Source: Streptomyces tanashiensis (GTDB taxonomy: Bacteria; Actinomycetota; Actinomycetes; Streptomycetales; Streptomycetaceae). From it: a stretch of DNA of 64,000 nt. The notes under the pieces were generated by a model, which did not search any database, was not told where the DNA came from, and was given only the letters and a program-made list of their open reading frames with translations. Both the position numbers and the translations under genes were made by a program. Positions 7,951-16,723 of this stretch are shown here, in pieces. Every line of letters starts with the position of its first letter. Positions within the stretch are counted from its first letter, which is position 1. The stretch lies in contig NZ_BMRZ01000001.1 of NCBI RefSeq assembly GCF_014648895.1, positions 186,001 to 250,000 of the forward strand, written 5' to 3'.

Positions 7951-7957
7951 CCGCGCA

Positions 7958-10900
7958 GTGCGGGGCTACGAACGCCAGGAGAGCCACCGAGCTGAAGACG
8001 ACCATCTCGCCAGGTTCGAAGCCGAGATGGACCGGCTGAAGACCGAACGCGAGAAGGCCGTCCAGCATGCCGAGGACCTGGGCTACCAGGTCGAGGTCTT
8101 GCGCGCCAAGCTCCACGAGGCGCGCCGCACCATCGCGTCCCGGCCCGCGTACGACAGCGCCGACATCGGCTACCAGGCCGAGCAGATGCTGCGGAACGCG
8201 CAGGCGCAGGCCGAGCAGCTCCGCCAGGACGCCGAGCGCGAGCTGCGCGAGGCCCGCGCCCAGACCCAGCGCATCCTCCAGGAGCACGCCGAGCACCAGG
8301 CCCGGCTCCAGGCCGAGCTGCACAACGAGGCCGTCCAGCGCCGCCAGCAGCTCGACCAGGAGCTCAACGAGCGCCGCCAGACCGTCGAGGCGCACGTCAA
8401 CGAGAACGTCGCCTGGGCCGAGCAGCTCCGCGCCCGCACGGAGTCCCAGGCCCGCCGCCTGATGGAGGAGTCCCGCGCGGAGGCCGAGCAGTCGCTCGCC
8501 ACCGCCCGCGCCGAGGCCACCCGGCTCGCCGAGGAGACCAGCCGCCGGGTCGGCGCCGAGGCGGAGACCGCCCGTGCCGAGGCCGAAGCGATTCTGCTGC
8601 GCGCCCGCAAGGACGCCGAGCGGCTCATCGGCGCCGCCTCCAGCCAGGCGCAGGAGGCCACCACCCACGCCGAGCAGCTCCGCTCGTCCACCGCCGCCGA
8701 GACCGACCAGGCCCGCCGCCAGGCCACCGAGCTCTCCCGCGCCGCCGAGCAGCGCCTGCAGGAGGCCGAGGAGAAGCTGCGGCTCGCCCGCGCCGAGGCC
8801 GAGAAGGCCCTCGCCGAGGCCAAGGAGTCCGCCACCCGGCAGCTCGCCTCCGCCGAGTCGGTCAACGAGCAGCGCACCCGCACCGCCAAGACCGAGATCG
8901 CCCGGCTCGTCGGCGAGGCCACCAAGGAGGCCGAGGCCCTCAAGGCGGAGGCCGAGGAGAAGCTCCGCGAGGCGACCGCCCAGGCGGAGAAGCTCGTCAC
9001 GGAGGCCTCCGAGAAGGCCGTCACCGCCGCCGCCGAGGACTCCGCCGCCGCCCTCGCCAAGGCCGCGAGGAACGCCGAGGAGATCCTCACCAAGGCGTCC
9101 GAGGACGCCCGCGAGACCACCCGCAAGGCCTCCGAGGAGGCCGAGCGGGTCCGCCGCGAGGCCGAGACCGAGGCGGACCGGCTGCGCGCCGAGGCCGGGG
9201 AGCAGGCCGACGAACTGCTCGGCTCGGCCAAGGACGACACCAAGGAGTACCGCGCCAAGACGGTCGAGCTCCAGGAGGAGGCCCGCCGGCTGCGCGGCGA
9301 GGCCGAGGCGCTGCGCGCCGAGGCCGTCGACGAGGGCGAGCGGATCCGCGGCGAGGCCCGCCGCGAGGCCCTCCAGCAGATCGAGGAGGCGGCGAAGACC
9401 GCCGAGGAGCTGCTCACCAAGGCCCGCACGGACGCCGAGGAGCAGCGCACCAAGGCCGGCGCCGAGAGCGAGCGGGTCAAGTCGGAGGCGATGGAGCGCG
9501 CACAGACGCTCCGGACCCAGGCCGAGGAGACCCTGGAGCGCACCCGCGCCGAGGCCGAGCGGCTGCGCGCCGAGGCCGAGGAGCAGGCCGAGTCGGTGAA
9601 GGACGCGGCCGAGGAGGCCGCCGCCGGACTCCGGGCGGACGCCGAGCGGGCCGCCGAGGCACGCCGGGCGGAGGCCGCCGCGGAGCTGACCCGGCTGCAC
9701 ACCGACGCCGAGGCGAAGGTCACGGCCGCCGGCGAGGAGCTCGCCGACGCGCGGACCGAGGGCGAGCGGATCCGGCGCGAGGCCGCCGAGGAGACGGAGC
9801 GGCAACGGAGCGAGGCCGCCGAGCGGATCCGTACGCTCCAGGAGCAGGCCGAGCAGGAGGCCGAGCGGCTGCGGGCCGAGGCCGCTTCGGACGCGTCCAC
9901 CACGCGCACCGAGGCCGAGTCCGCCTCCGTACGGCTCCGCACCGAGGCCGCCGAGGAGTCCGAGCGGCTGCGCTCGGAGGCCCAGGAGACCGCCGACCGG
10001 GTGCGGGCCGAGGCCGCGGCCGCCGCCGAGCGGGTGGCCGCCGAGGCCGCCGAGGCGCTGGCCGCCGCGCAGGAGGAGGCCGTCCGGCGCCGCCGGGAGG
10101 CCGAGGAGACCCTGGAGTCGGCCCGCTCCGAGGCCGGCCGGGAGCGCGAGCACGCCCGGGAGCAGTCCGAGGAGCTCCTCGCCGCCGCCCGCAAGCGGGT
10201 CGAGGAGGCGCAGGCCGAGGCGCAGCGCCTGGTCGAGGAGGCGGACACACGGGCGACCGAGATGGTCGCCGCGGCCTCGCGAGCCGCCCAGGAGCTGCGG
10301 GACTCGGTGGCCGGTCTGCGCGAGCAGGCCGAGGAGGAGATCGCAGGGCTGCGCAGCGCCGCGGAGCACGCGGCCGAGCGGACGCGCACCGAGGCGCAGG
10401 AGGAGGCGGACCGGGTCCGCGCCGACGCGTACGAGGAGCGGGAGCGGGCGTCGGAGGACGCCGTCCGCACGCGCGAGCGTGCCCAGGAGGAGTCGGAGGC
10501 CGCGAAGGCGCTGGCGGAGCGGACGGTCACGGACGCGCTCGCCGAGGCGGAGAAGCTGCGGGCCGACACCGCCGAGTACGCGCAGCGGGTACGGACCGAG
10601 GTGACGGACTCGCTCGCCTCGGCCGAGCAGGACGCGGCCCGCACGCGGGCGGACGCCCGGGACGACGCGAACCGGATCCGTTCGGAGGCCGCCGAGCGCG
10701 CCGAGTCGACGGTCGGCGAGGCGCGTACGGAGGCGGAGCGGATCGCCGCCGAGGCCGCCGCGCTGCGCGCCGAGGCCGAGCAGGTCAAGGCGGACGGCGA
10801 GGCACAGGCCGAGGCCCTGCGCGCCGAGGCACGCGCCGAGGGCGAGCGGGTCCTCGACGAGGCCCGCAAGGCCGCCGACAAGCGCCGCGCGGACGCCGCC

Positions 10901-12475
10901 GAGCAGGCCGACACCCTCGTCGGCGAGGCCACCGCCGAGGCCGAGCGGCTCACCGCCGAGGCGGTCGAGCTCATGGAGACGACCGAGCAGGACGCCCTGC
11001 GGCTGCGCGCCGAGGCCGAGCAGGTCAAGGCCGACGGCGAGGCACAGGCCGAGGCCCTGCGCGCCGAGGCACGCGCCGAGGGCGAGCGGGTCCTCGACGA
11101 GGCCCGCAAGGCCGCCGACAAGCGCCGTACGGACGCCGCCGAGCAGGCCGACACCCTCGTCGGCGAGGCCACCGCCGAGGCCGAGCGGCTCACCGCCGAG
11201 GCGGTCGAGCTCATGGAGACGACCGAGCAGGACGCCCTGCGGCTGCGCACGGAGGCCGAGCAGGTCAAGGCCGACGGCGAGGCGCACGCGCAGGCCCTGC
11301 GCAACGCCGCGCTGGCCGACGCCGACCAGATCCTGGACGAGGCCCGCGCGGCCGCCGACAAGCGCCGTACGGACGCCGCCGAGCAGGCCGACACCCTCGT
11401 CGGCGAGGCCAGGGCCGAGGCCGAGCGGATCGTGAACGAGGCGGCCGAGCTGGCCGATTCGGTCGGCGCGGACGCCCGTGCCGAGGCGGGCCGGACCGTG
11501 GGCGCGGCCTCGGAGGAGGCCGAGCGGCTGCGCGCCGAGGGCGCCGAGGCGATCGCCGAGGCCCTGCGGGACGCCGAGCGGATCCGTACCGAGTCGGAGC
11601 GGGTGAAGGCCGACGCCGCCGCCGCGGGCGAGCAGATGCGCGCCGAGGCCCGCGAGGAGGCGGACCGGACCCTCGACGAGGCCCGGGAGGCCGGGGCCCG
11701 GAAGCGTTCCGACGCGGCCGAGCAGGCCGACCAGCTCGTCGCCAAGGCCCAGGAGGAGGCGCTGCGGGCGACCACGGAGGCCGAGTCGCAGGCCGACACG
11801 ATGGTCGGCGCGGCCCGCAAGGAGGCCGAGCGGATCGTCGCCGAGGCGACCGTCGAGGGCAATTCGCTGGTGGAGAAGGCCCGTACGGACGCGGACGAGC
11901 TCCTGGTGGGGGCGCGCAGCGACGCGACGGCCATAAGGGAGCGGGCCGAGGAGCTGCGGGGCCGGATCGAGGGCGAGATCGAGGAGCTGCACGAGCGGGC
12001 GCGGCGCGAGACGGCCGAGCAGATGAAGACGGCCGGCGAGCGCGTCGACAAGCTGGTGACGGCCGCGACCGAGCAGCGCGCCGAGGCGGAGGAGAAGGCG
12101 AAGGAGCTGGTCTCCGAGGCGAGTTCGGAGGCGAGCAAGGTCCGGATCGCCGCGGTCCGCAAGGCGGAGGCGCTCCTGAAGGAGGCCGAGCAGAAGAAGG
12201 CCTCACTCGTCGCGGAGGCCGAGGGCATCAAGGCGGAGGCCGAGCGGATCCGCGCGGAGGCCGCGGCCGAGGCCGAGAAGACGGTCGCGGACGGACAGCG
12301 CGAGCTGGAGACCCTGACGCGGCGTCGCAAGGACATCAATGCCGAGATCTCCCGTGTCCAGGACGTCCTGGAGGCGTTGGAGTCTTTCGAGACGCCGTCC
12401 TCCGGAAAGGACGGGGTCAAGGCGGGTGCGTCGTCGGGGTCCACTCGTACGGGTGGCAAGTCCCAGGACGGCTAG
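7958..12475 (+). CDS. scy: Scy, giant coiled-coil polarity scaffold
   Basis: The start is taken as GTG at 7958 (VRGYERQESHRAEDD), giving 1505 residues; the upstream extension lacks the coiled-coil pattern and a ribosome site. The protein is an almost unbroken coiled coil of Glu/Ala/Arg-rich hendecads and heptads (AEAERLRAEAEEQAESVKDA-type text), with a short non-helical head (DYHLARFEAEMDRLKTEREK-like region) and a Ser/Gly-rich tail. Scy organises the tip multiprotein assembly with DivIVA and FilP and so controls polar growth and branching. The S. coelicolor protein is, as I recall, 1326 residues, so this one is longer. Part of the surplus is a near-identical 80-residue repeat at 10771-11250. 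filP follows 114 bp downstream. Confidence 0.93.
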   Translation: MRGYERQESHRAEDDHLARFEAEMDRLKTEREKAVQHAEDLGYQVEVLRAKLHEARRTIASRPAYDSADIGYQAEQMLRNAQAQAEQLRQDAERELREARAQTQRILQEHAEHQARLQAELHNEAVQRRQQLDQELNERRQTVEAHVNENVAWAEQLRARTESQARRLMEESRAEAEQSLATARAEATRLAEETSRRVGAEAETARAEAEAILLRARKDAERLIGAASSQAQEATTHAEQLRSSTAAETDQARRQATELSRAAEQRLQEAEEKLRLARAEAEKALAEAKESATRQLASAESVNEQRTRTAKTEIARLVGEATKEAEALKAEAEEKLREATAQAEKLVTEASEKAVTAAAEDSAAALAKAARNAEEILTKASEDARETTRKASEEAERVRREAETEADRLRAEAGEQADELLGSAKDDTKEYRAKTVELQEEARRLRGEAEALRAEAVDEGERIRGEARREALQQIEEAAKTAEELLTKARTDAEEQRTKAGAESERVKSEAMERAQTLRTQAEETLERTRAEAERLRAEAEEQAESVKDAAEEAAAGLRADAERAAEARRAEAAAELTRLHTDAEAKVTAAGEELADARTEGERIRREAAEETERQRSEAAERIRTLQEQAEQEAERLRAEAASDASTTRTEAESASVRLRTEAAEESERLRSEAQETADRVRAEAAAAAERVAAEAAEALAAAQEEAVRRRREAEETLESARSEAGREREHAREQSEELLAAARKRVEEAQAEAQRLVEEADTRATEMVAAASRAAQELRDSVAGLREQAEEEIAGLRSAAEHAAERTRTEAQEEADRVRADAYEERERASEDAVRTRERAQEESEAAKALAERTVTDALAEAEKLRADTAEYAQRVRTEVTDSLASAEQDAARTRADARDDANRIRSEAAERAESTVGEARTEAERIAAEAAALRAEAEQVKADGEAQAEALRAEARAEGERVLDEARKAADKRRADAAEQADTLVGEATAEAERLTAEAVELMETTEQDALRLRAEAEQVKADGEAQAEALRAEARAEGERVLDEARKAADKRRTDAAEQADTLVGEATAEAERLTAEAVELMETTEQDALRLRTEAEQVKADGEAHAQALRNAALADADQILDEARAAADKRRTDAAEQADTLVGEARAEAERIVNEAAELADSVGADARAEAGRTVGAASEEAERLRAEGAEAIAEALRDAERIRTESERVKADAAAAGEQMRAEAREEADRTLDEAREAGARKRSDAAEQADQLVAKAQEEALRATTEAESQADTMVGAARKEAERIVAEATVEGNSLVEKARTDADELLVGARSDATAIRERAEELRGRIEGEIEELHERARRETAEQMKTAGERVDKLVTAATEQRAEAEEKAKELVSEASSEASKVRIAAVRKAEALLKEAEQKKASLVAEAEGIKAEAERIRAEAAAEAEKTVADGQRELETLTRRRKDINAEISRVQDVLEALESFETPSSGKDGVKAGASSGSTRTGGKSQDG
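10771..11490 (+). repeat. 240-bp tandem repeat within scy (3 units, first two near identical)
   Basis: Units 10771-11010 and 11011-11250 differ at only about four bases. A third unit, 11251-11490, keeps the phase but is diverged. Each encodes 80 residues of coiled coil, equal to six hendecads plus two heptads, so the duplication preserves the superhelical phase. Confidence 0.85.
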
Positions 12476-12543
12476 CCACTCAAAAGGCTGGACATTCTCC
12501 AGATCAAACGGGCATACGCTCGATGACACGCCGCTTCGGCCCC

Positions 12544-12549
12544 TAGGAT
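12544..12549 (+). promoter_or_regulatory. Candidate filP -10 element
   Basis: TAGGAT lies 40 bases before the filP ATG. With AGGAA at 12581-12585 as ribosome site this would give a normal leader of about 34 bases. The -35 is weak. Confidence 0.35.
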
Positions 12550-12589
12550 TCCCTCTAACACCTCACCGGTCTCATTCGACAGGAACCCC

Positions 12590-13525
12590 ATGAGCGACAC
12601 TTCCTCTCCCTTCGGCTTCGAGCTCGTGCGGCGCGGTTACGACCGCGGTCAGGTGGACGACCGCATTACCAAGCTCGTGGCCGACCGCGACAGCGCCCTG
12701 TCCCGCATCACCTCGCTGGAGAAGCGCATCGAGGAGCTCCACCTCGAGACGCAGAACGCCCAGGCGCAGGTCACCGACGCCGAGCCGTCGTACGCGGGGC
12801 TCGGCGCCCGGGTCGAGAAGATCCTCCGGCTCGCCGAGGAGGAGGCGAAGGACCTGCGTGAGGAGGCCCGTCGCGCCGCCGAGCAGCACCGCGAGCTGGC
12901 CGAGTCGGCCGCCCAGCAGGTGCGCAACGACGCGGAGTCGTTCGCGGCCGAGCGCAAGGCGAAGGCCGAGGACGAGGGTGTCCGGATCGTCGAGAAGGCG
13001 CAGGGCGAGGCCAACTCGCTGCGTGCCGAGGCGCAGAAGGACGCGCAGTCGAAGCGTGAGGAGGCGGACGCCCTCTTCGAGGAGACCCGCGCCAAGGCCG
13101 CCCAGGCCGCCGCGGACTTCGAGACGAACCTGGCGAAGCGCCGCGAGCAGTCGGAGCGGGACCTGGCCTCGCGTCAGGCGAAGGCCGAGAAGCGCCTCGC
13201 GGAGATCGAGCACCGCGCCGAGCAGCTCCGCCTGGAGGCCGAGAAGCTGCGGACGGACGCGGAGCGCCGGGCCCGTCAGACGGTGGAGACCGCGCAGCGC
13301 CAGGCCGAGGACATCGTGGCCGACGCGAACGCCAAGGCCGACCGGATCCGTTCGGAATCGGAGCGCGAGCTCGCGGCGCTGACGAACCGCCGCGACTCCA
13401 TCAACGCGCAGCTCACCAACGTCCGCGAGATGCTGGCGACGCTGACCGGTGCCGCGGTGGCGGCGGCCGGCTCCCCGATCGACGACGAGCGCACGGCCGG
13501 CGTCCCGGCGCAGCAGTCGCGATGA
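12590..13525 (+). CDS. filP: FilP, coiled-coil cytoskeletal protein
   Basis: This 311-residue protein has a DivIVA-like N-terminus (FGFELVRRGYDRGQVDDRI) and then continuous coiled coil from about residue 30 to 285, ending in a short Ala/Gly-rich tail. FilP assembles into intermediate-filament-like networks behind the hyphal tip and interacts with DivIVA and Scy. The length matches the 310 residues I recall for S. coelicolor FilP. Its final helix (ALTNRRDSINAQLTNVREML) resembles the end of Scy (TLTRRRKDINAEISRVQDVL), which supports common ancestry of the neighbouring pair. The ATG has AGGAA upstream. Confidence 0.95.
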   Translation: MSDTSSPFGFELVRRGYDRGQVDDRITKLVADRDSALSRITSLEKRIEELHLETQNAQAQVTDAEPSYAGLGARVEKILRLAEEEAKDLREEARRAAEQHRELAESAAQQVRNDAESFAAERKAKAEDEGVRIVEKAQGEANSLRAEAQKDAQSKREEADALFEETRAKAAQAAADFETNLAKRREQSERDLASRQAKAEKRLAEIEHRAEQLRLEAEKLRTDAERRARQTVETAQRQAEDIVADANAKADRIRSESERELAALTNRRDSINAQLTNVREMLATLTGAAVAAAGSPIDDERTAGVPAQQSR

Positions 13526-13566
13526 CCCGCGCGGCCGTCGCGTAACGAAGAGGCGGCATCTGCCAG

Positions 13567-13598
13567 AACCCTCCGTCATTCCGGTGGCGGAGGGTTTT
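13567..13598 (+). terminator. filP terminator
   Basis: AACCCTCCG and CGGAGGGTT form a 9-bp stem with a 12-base loop and a TTTT tail, just after filP. Confidence 0.7.
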
Positions 13599-13607
13599 GC
13601 GCGCCCG

Positions 13608-13623
13608 TAGGTTGGGACGCATG
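13608..13623 (+). promoter_or_regulatory. -10 element and likely leaderless start of ABC cassette 1
   Basis: TAGGTT (13608-13613) ends 7 bases before the ATG at 13621, and no purine-rich ribosome site precedes the start. Confidence 0.4.
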
Positions 13624-14589
13624 ATCGAGCTTGAGGGCCTGACCAAGCGCTACGGGACGAAGACCGCGGTCGACCACCTCTCCTTCCAGGTCCGTCCTGG
13701 CGTGGTCACCGGCTTCCTCGGGCCGAACGGGGCGGGCAAGTCGACGACGATGCGGATGATGCTCGACCTGGACAACCCGACGAGCGGGACGGTCCGGATC
13801 GACGGCAAGCACTACCGGGAACTGGCCGAGCCGCTGAAGTACATCGGGGCGCTGCTGGACGCGAAGGCGATGCACGGTGGCCGTTCCGCGTACAACAACC
13901 TGCTGTGTCTGGCGCAGTCGAACCGCATCCCGGCGAGCCGGGTGGGCGAGGTGCTCGACCTGGTGGGTCTGACGCCGGTGGCGAGGAAGAAGTCGAAGGG
14001 TTTCTCCCTCGGCATGGGGCAGCGGCTCGGCATCGCGTCGGCGCTCCTCGGTGATCCCGAGATCCTGATGTTCGACGAACCCGTCAATGGTCTGGACCCC
14101 GAGGGAATTCACTGGATCCGCAATCTGATGAAGGCGTTGGCGGCCGAGGGCCGGACGATCTTCGTTTCCAGCCATCTGATGAGTGAAATGGCGCTGACGG
14201 CCGATCATCTGATCGTGATCGGGCAGGGAAAACTGCTGGCCGACACGTCGATGGCGGATTTCATCCAGCAGAATTCCCGGAGTTATGTGCGGATGCGCTC
14301 TCCGCAGCAGGAACGACTGCGGGACGTGCTCCACGCCAACGGTTTTGTCGTGGTCGAGGCGGGCAACGGCACCCTCGAGGTGGACGGGGCGACGACGGAG
14401 AAGCTGGGCGAGCTGGCGGCGGAGAACGGGCTCGTGCTGCACGAGCTGAGCGCGCAGCGCGCCTCCCTCGAAGAAGCGTTCATGCAGATGACGGCCGGCG
14501 CGGTGGAGTACCACGCGCACGGCACCGACGTACACAGCGGCGCCGCGGCGCCCGGCCCCCAGTGGGGCACGACCTCCCAGGGAGCCTGA
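13621..14589 (+). CDS. ABC transporter ATP-binding protein, cassette 1
   Basis: This 322-residue ATPase starts at ATG 13621 (MIELEGLTKRYGTKTAVDHL). It has Walker A GPNGAGKST, the signature as SLGMGQRLG (in place of the common LSGGQ), Walker B ILMFDEP and the switch histidine in VSSHLMSEM. The final 100 residues form the C-terminal domain typical of DrrA/CcmA-like exporters. With the permease 3 bp downstream it makes a two-component exporter; the substrate is unknown. It is strongly similar to the second cassette at 15563, so the two pairs are probably an old tandem duplication. Confidence 0.88.
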   Translation: MIELEGLTKRYGTKTAVDHLSFQVRPGVVTGFLGPNGAGKSTTMRMMLDLDNPTSGTVRIDGKHYRELAEPLKYIGALLDAKAMHGGRSAYNNLLCLAQSNRIPASRVGEVLDLVGLTPVARKKSKGFSLGMGQRLGIASALLGDPEILMFDEPVNGLDPEGIHWIRNLMKALAAEGRTIFVSSHLMSEMALTADHLIVIGQGKLLADTSMADFIQQNSRSYVRMRSPQQERLRDVLHANGFVVVEAGNGTLEVDGATTEKLGELAAENGLVLHELSAQRASLEEAFMQMTAGAVEYHAHGTDVHSGAAAPGPQWGTTSQGA

Positions 14590-14592
14590 ACG

Positions 14593-15372
14593 ATGGCAGC
14601 GGCATCCGCGGTCCTGCAGTCCGAGTGGACCAAGATCCGGACGGTGTCGTCGACCGTCTGGACACTGGCGAGCGCCCTCCTCGTCACGGTGGCGATGAGC
14701 GCGGCGCTGTGCGCCCTGTTCAAGTCGACCTTCGACGATCTCAGCGAGGTGGAGCAGGCCACCTTCGACCCGACGTTCGCCAGCTTCTCCGGGATGATCC
14801 TCGGGCAGCTGGCGATGGTGGTCTTCGGCGTCCTGGTGGTCGGCACCGAGTACTCCTCGGGCATGATCCGCACCTCGCTCGCGGCGGTCCCGCAGCGCGC
14901 CACCTTCCTCTTCTCGAAGATCGCGGTGGCCGGCGGGCTCGCCCTGGTCGTGGGCCTGGCGACCAGCTTCCTCTCCTTCTTCCTCGGCCAGGCGCTGCTC
15001 GGCGAGCACCGCACGGACCTGGGCGCGGACAACGTGCTGCGCGCGGTGGTCGGCGGCGGCCTCTACATGGGGCTGATCGCGATCTTCTCGATGGGCGTGG
15101 CGACGATGCTGCGCTCCTCGATGCTGTCGCTGGGCATCCTGGTGCCGTTCTTCTTCCTGATCTCGCAGATCCTCTCGGCCGTCCCGAAGGCCAAGGAGGT
15201 CGCCAAGTACTTCCCCGACCAGGCCGGCTCCAAGATCATGCAGGTGGTCCCGGACGCGATGGGCTCGGAGAAGGCACCGTACGGCCCCTGGGGCGGGCTC
15301 GGGATCATGCTGCTCTGGGTGGCGGTCTCGCTGCTCGGCGGCTACCTGGTGCTGAAGAACCGGGACGCCTGA
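14593..15372 (+). CDS. ABC transporter permease, cassette 1
   Basis: The 259-residue protein begins MAAASAVLQSEWTKIRTVSS and has about six hydrophobic segments (for example WTLASALLVTVAMSAALCAL, MILGQLAMVVFGVLVV, LALVVGLATSFLSFFLG, LGILVPFFFLISQIL and MLLWVAVSLLGGYLVL). The STTWTLRT-type start and GTEYSSGMIRTSL motif are shared by ABC-2 permeases of Streptomyces. It follows the ATPase by 3 bp and forms the membrane half of the exporter. A strong hairpin follows it. The substrate is unknown. Confidence 0.87.
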   Translation: MAAASAVLQSEWTKIRTVSSTVWTLASALLVTVAMSAALCALFKSTFDDLSEVEQATFDPTFASFSGMILGQLAMVVFGVLVVGTEYSSGMIRTSLAAVPQRATFLFSKIAVAGGLALVVGLATSFLSFFLGQALLGEHRTDLGADNVLRAVVGGGLYMGLIAIFSMGVATMLRSSMLSLGILVPFFFLISQILSAVPKAKEVAKYFPDQAGSKIMQVVPDAMGSEKAPYGPWGGLGIMLLWVAVSLLGGYLVLKNRDA

Positions 15373-15395
15373 CCCTCCGGAACGATCGCGCGCGT

Positions 15396-15430
15396 CCCCT
15401 GGGGGAGAACCCCGAGTTTTCCCCCGGGGG
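15396..15430 (+). terminator. Terminator after ABC cassette 1
   Basis: CCCCTGGGGGAGAAC pairs with GTTTTCCCCCGGGGG around a CCCGA loop (about 15 bp with two G-T pairs). Confidence 0.65.
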
Positions 15431-15562
15431 CCGCCCGGAGGCTCTCTCCGCTTCGCCGGAACCGTCAACGGCTGGATAAGCTCCTAGCTCATACGGGGGG
15501 CTCCGGCCGACGGCCGCCACGCCCCGACATGGATGAGACCGACCTGTCGATGGGGCTGGAGA

Positions 15563-16723
15563 ATGATCGAGGCAGTCGGCCTGACGAAGCGCTACGGCGC
15601 CAAGACGGCCGTGTACAACCTTTCCTTCCAGGTGAGGCCCGGTGTCGTCACCGGGTTCCTGGGGCCCAACGGGTCCGGCAAGTCGACGACGATGCGCATG
15701 ATCCTGGGGCTCGACCGGCCCACCGCGGGCCAGGTGACGATCGGCGGCCACCCCTTCCGGCAGCTGCCGAACGCGCCCCGGCAGGTCGGTGCGCTGCTGG
15801 ACGCCAAGGCCGTGCACGGCGGCCGGAGCGCGCGCAGCCACCTGCTGTCGCTCGCGCAGCTGGCCGGCATCCCGGCGCAGCGCGTCGACGAGGTCCTCGG
15901 CGTGGTCGGTCTCCAGGACGTCGCCAAGCGGCGCTCGAAGGGCTTCTCGCTCGGCATGGGCCAGCGGCTCGGCATCGCGGCGGCCCTCCTCGGCGACCCG
16001 CAGGTGCTGCTCTTCGACGAGCCGGTCAACGGCCTGGACCCCGAGGGCATCCTCTGGGTGCGGAACCTGATGAAGAAGCTGGCCTCCGAGGGCCGCACGG
16101 TCTTCGTCTCCAGCCACCTCATGAGCGAGATGGCGCTGACGGCCGACCACCTGATCGTGATCGGCCGGGGGCAGCTGCTCGCGGACATGAGCGTCACGGA
16201 CTTCATCTCGGCGAACTCCGCCGACTTCGCCCGGGTGCGGACCCCCGGGACCGAGCCGGGGCAGCGGGAGAAGCTGACCTCGGTGCTGACGGAGGCCGGC
16301 GGCCAGGTGCTGTCCGAGCCGGACGGCGCGCTGCGCGTCACCGGCCTGCCGCTGCCGCGGATCAGCGACCTGGCGCACGGCGCGGACGTGCGGCTCTGGG
16401 AGCTGTCCCCGCACCAGGCCTCGCTGGAGGAGGCGTACATGCGGATGACGCAGGGCGCCGTGGACTACCGCTCCACCGACGACCGTCTCGCCCACCTCCA
16501 GCCGCCCGTGCAGCCGGGGCAGCCGGGGTACGGCATGCCGCCGCAGCCGCCGGTCCACGAGGTGCCGCAGCAGGGCTGGTACGCCCCGCCGCCGCCCGGA
16601 CAGAACCCGTACGGCGGGGCGCCGCAGGGCTCCTACGCCCCCGCGCCGGGTCCGTACGCCCCTCCGGCCGCTCCGCAGCCGGGCCTCCCGCAGCCGAGCG
16701 ACACCCCGAAGGACGCCCGATGA
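15563..16723 (+). CDS. ABC transporter ATP-binding protein, cassette 2, with Pro/Gln-rich tail
   Basis: This 386-residue ATPase starts at ATG 15563 (MIEAVGLTKRYGAKTAVYNL). Walker A GPNGSGKST, signature SLGMGQRLG, Walker B VLLFDEP and SSHLMSEM are all present and almost identical in order and sequence to cassette 1. Unlike cassette 1, it ends with about 75 residues rich in Pro, Gln, Gly and Tyr (GYGMPPQPPVHEVPQQ, GQNPYGG), a disordered tail of the kind seen in Streptomyces membrane-associated proteins. Its stop overlaps the permease ATG (ATGA). The exported substrate is unknown. Confidence 0.88.
   Translation: MIEAVGLTKRYGAKTAVYNLSFQVRPGVVTGFLGPNGSGKSTTMRMILGLDRPTAGQVTIGGHPFRQLPNAPRQVGALLDAKAVHGGRSARSHLLSLAQLAGIPAQRVDEVLGVVGLQDVAKRRSKGFSLGMGQRLGIAAALLGDPQVLLFDEPVNGLDPEGILWVRNLMKKLASEGRTVFVSSHLMSEMALTADHLIVIGRGQLLADMSVTDFISANSADFARVRTPGTEPGQREKLTSVLTEAGGQVLSEPDGALRVTGLPLPRISDLAHGADVRLWELSPHQASLEEAYMRMTQGAVDYRSTDDRLAHLQPPVQPGQPGYGMPPQPPVHEVPQQGWYAPPPPGQNPYGGAPQGSYAPAPGPYAPPAAPQPGLPQPSDTPKDAR

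Noticed and set aside
7613..12459. Very long open frames antisense to scy (over 1400 codons)
   Set aside because: They mirror the extreme codon bias of the coiled-coil repeats. They have no ribosome site, no family resemblance and Leu/Gly or Ser/Arg-dominated compositions.
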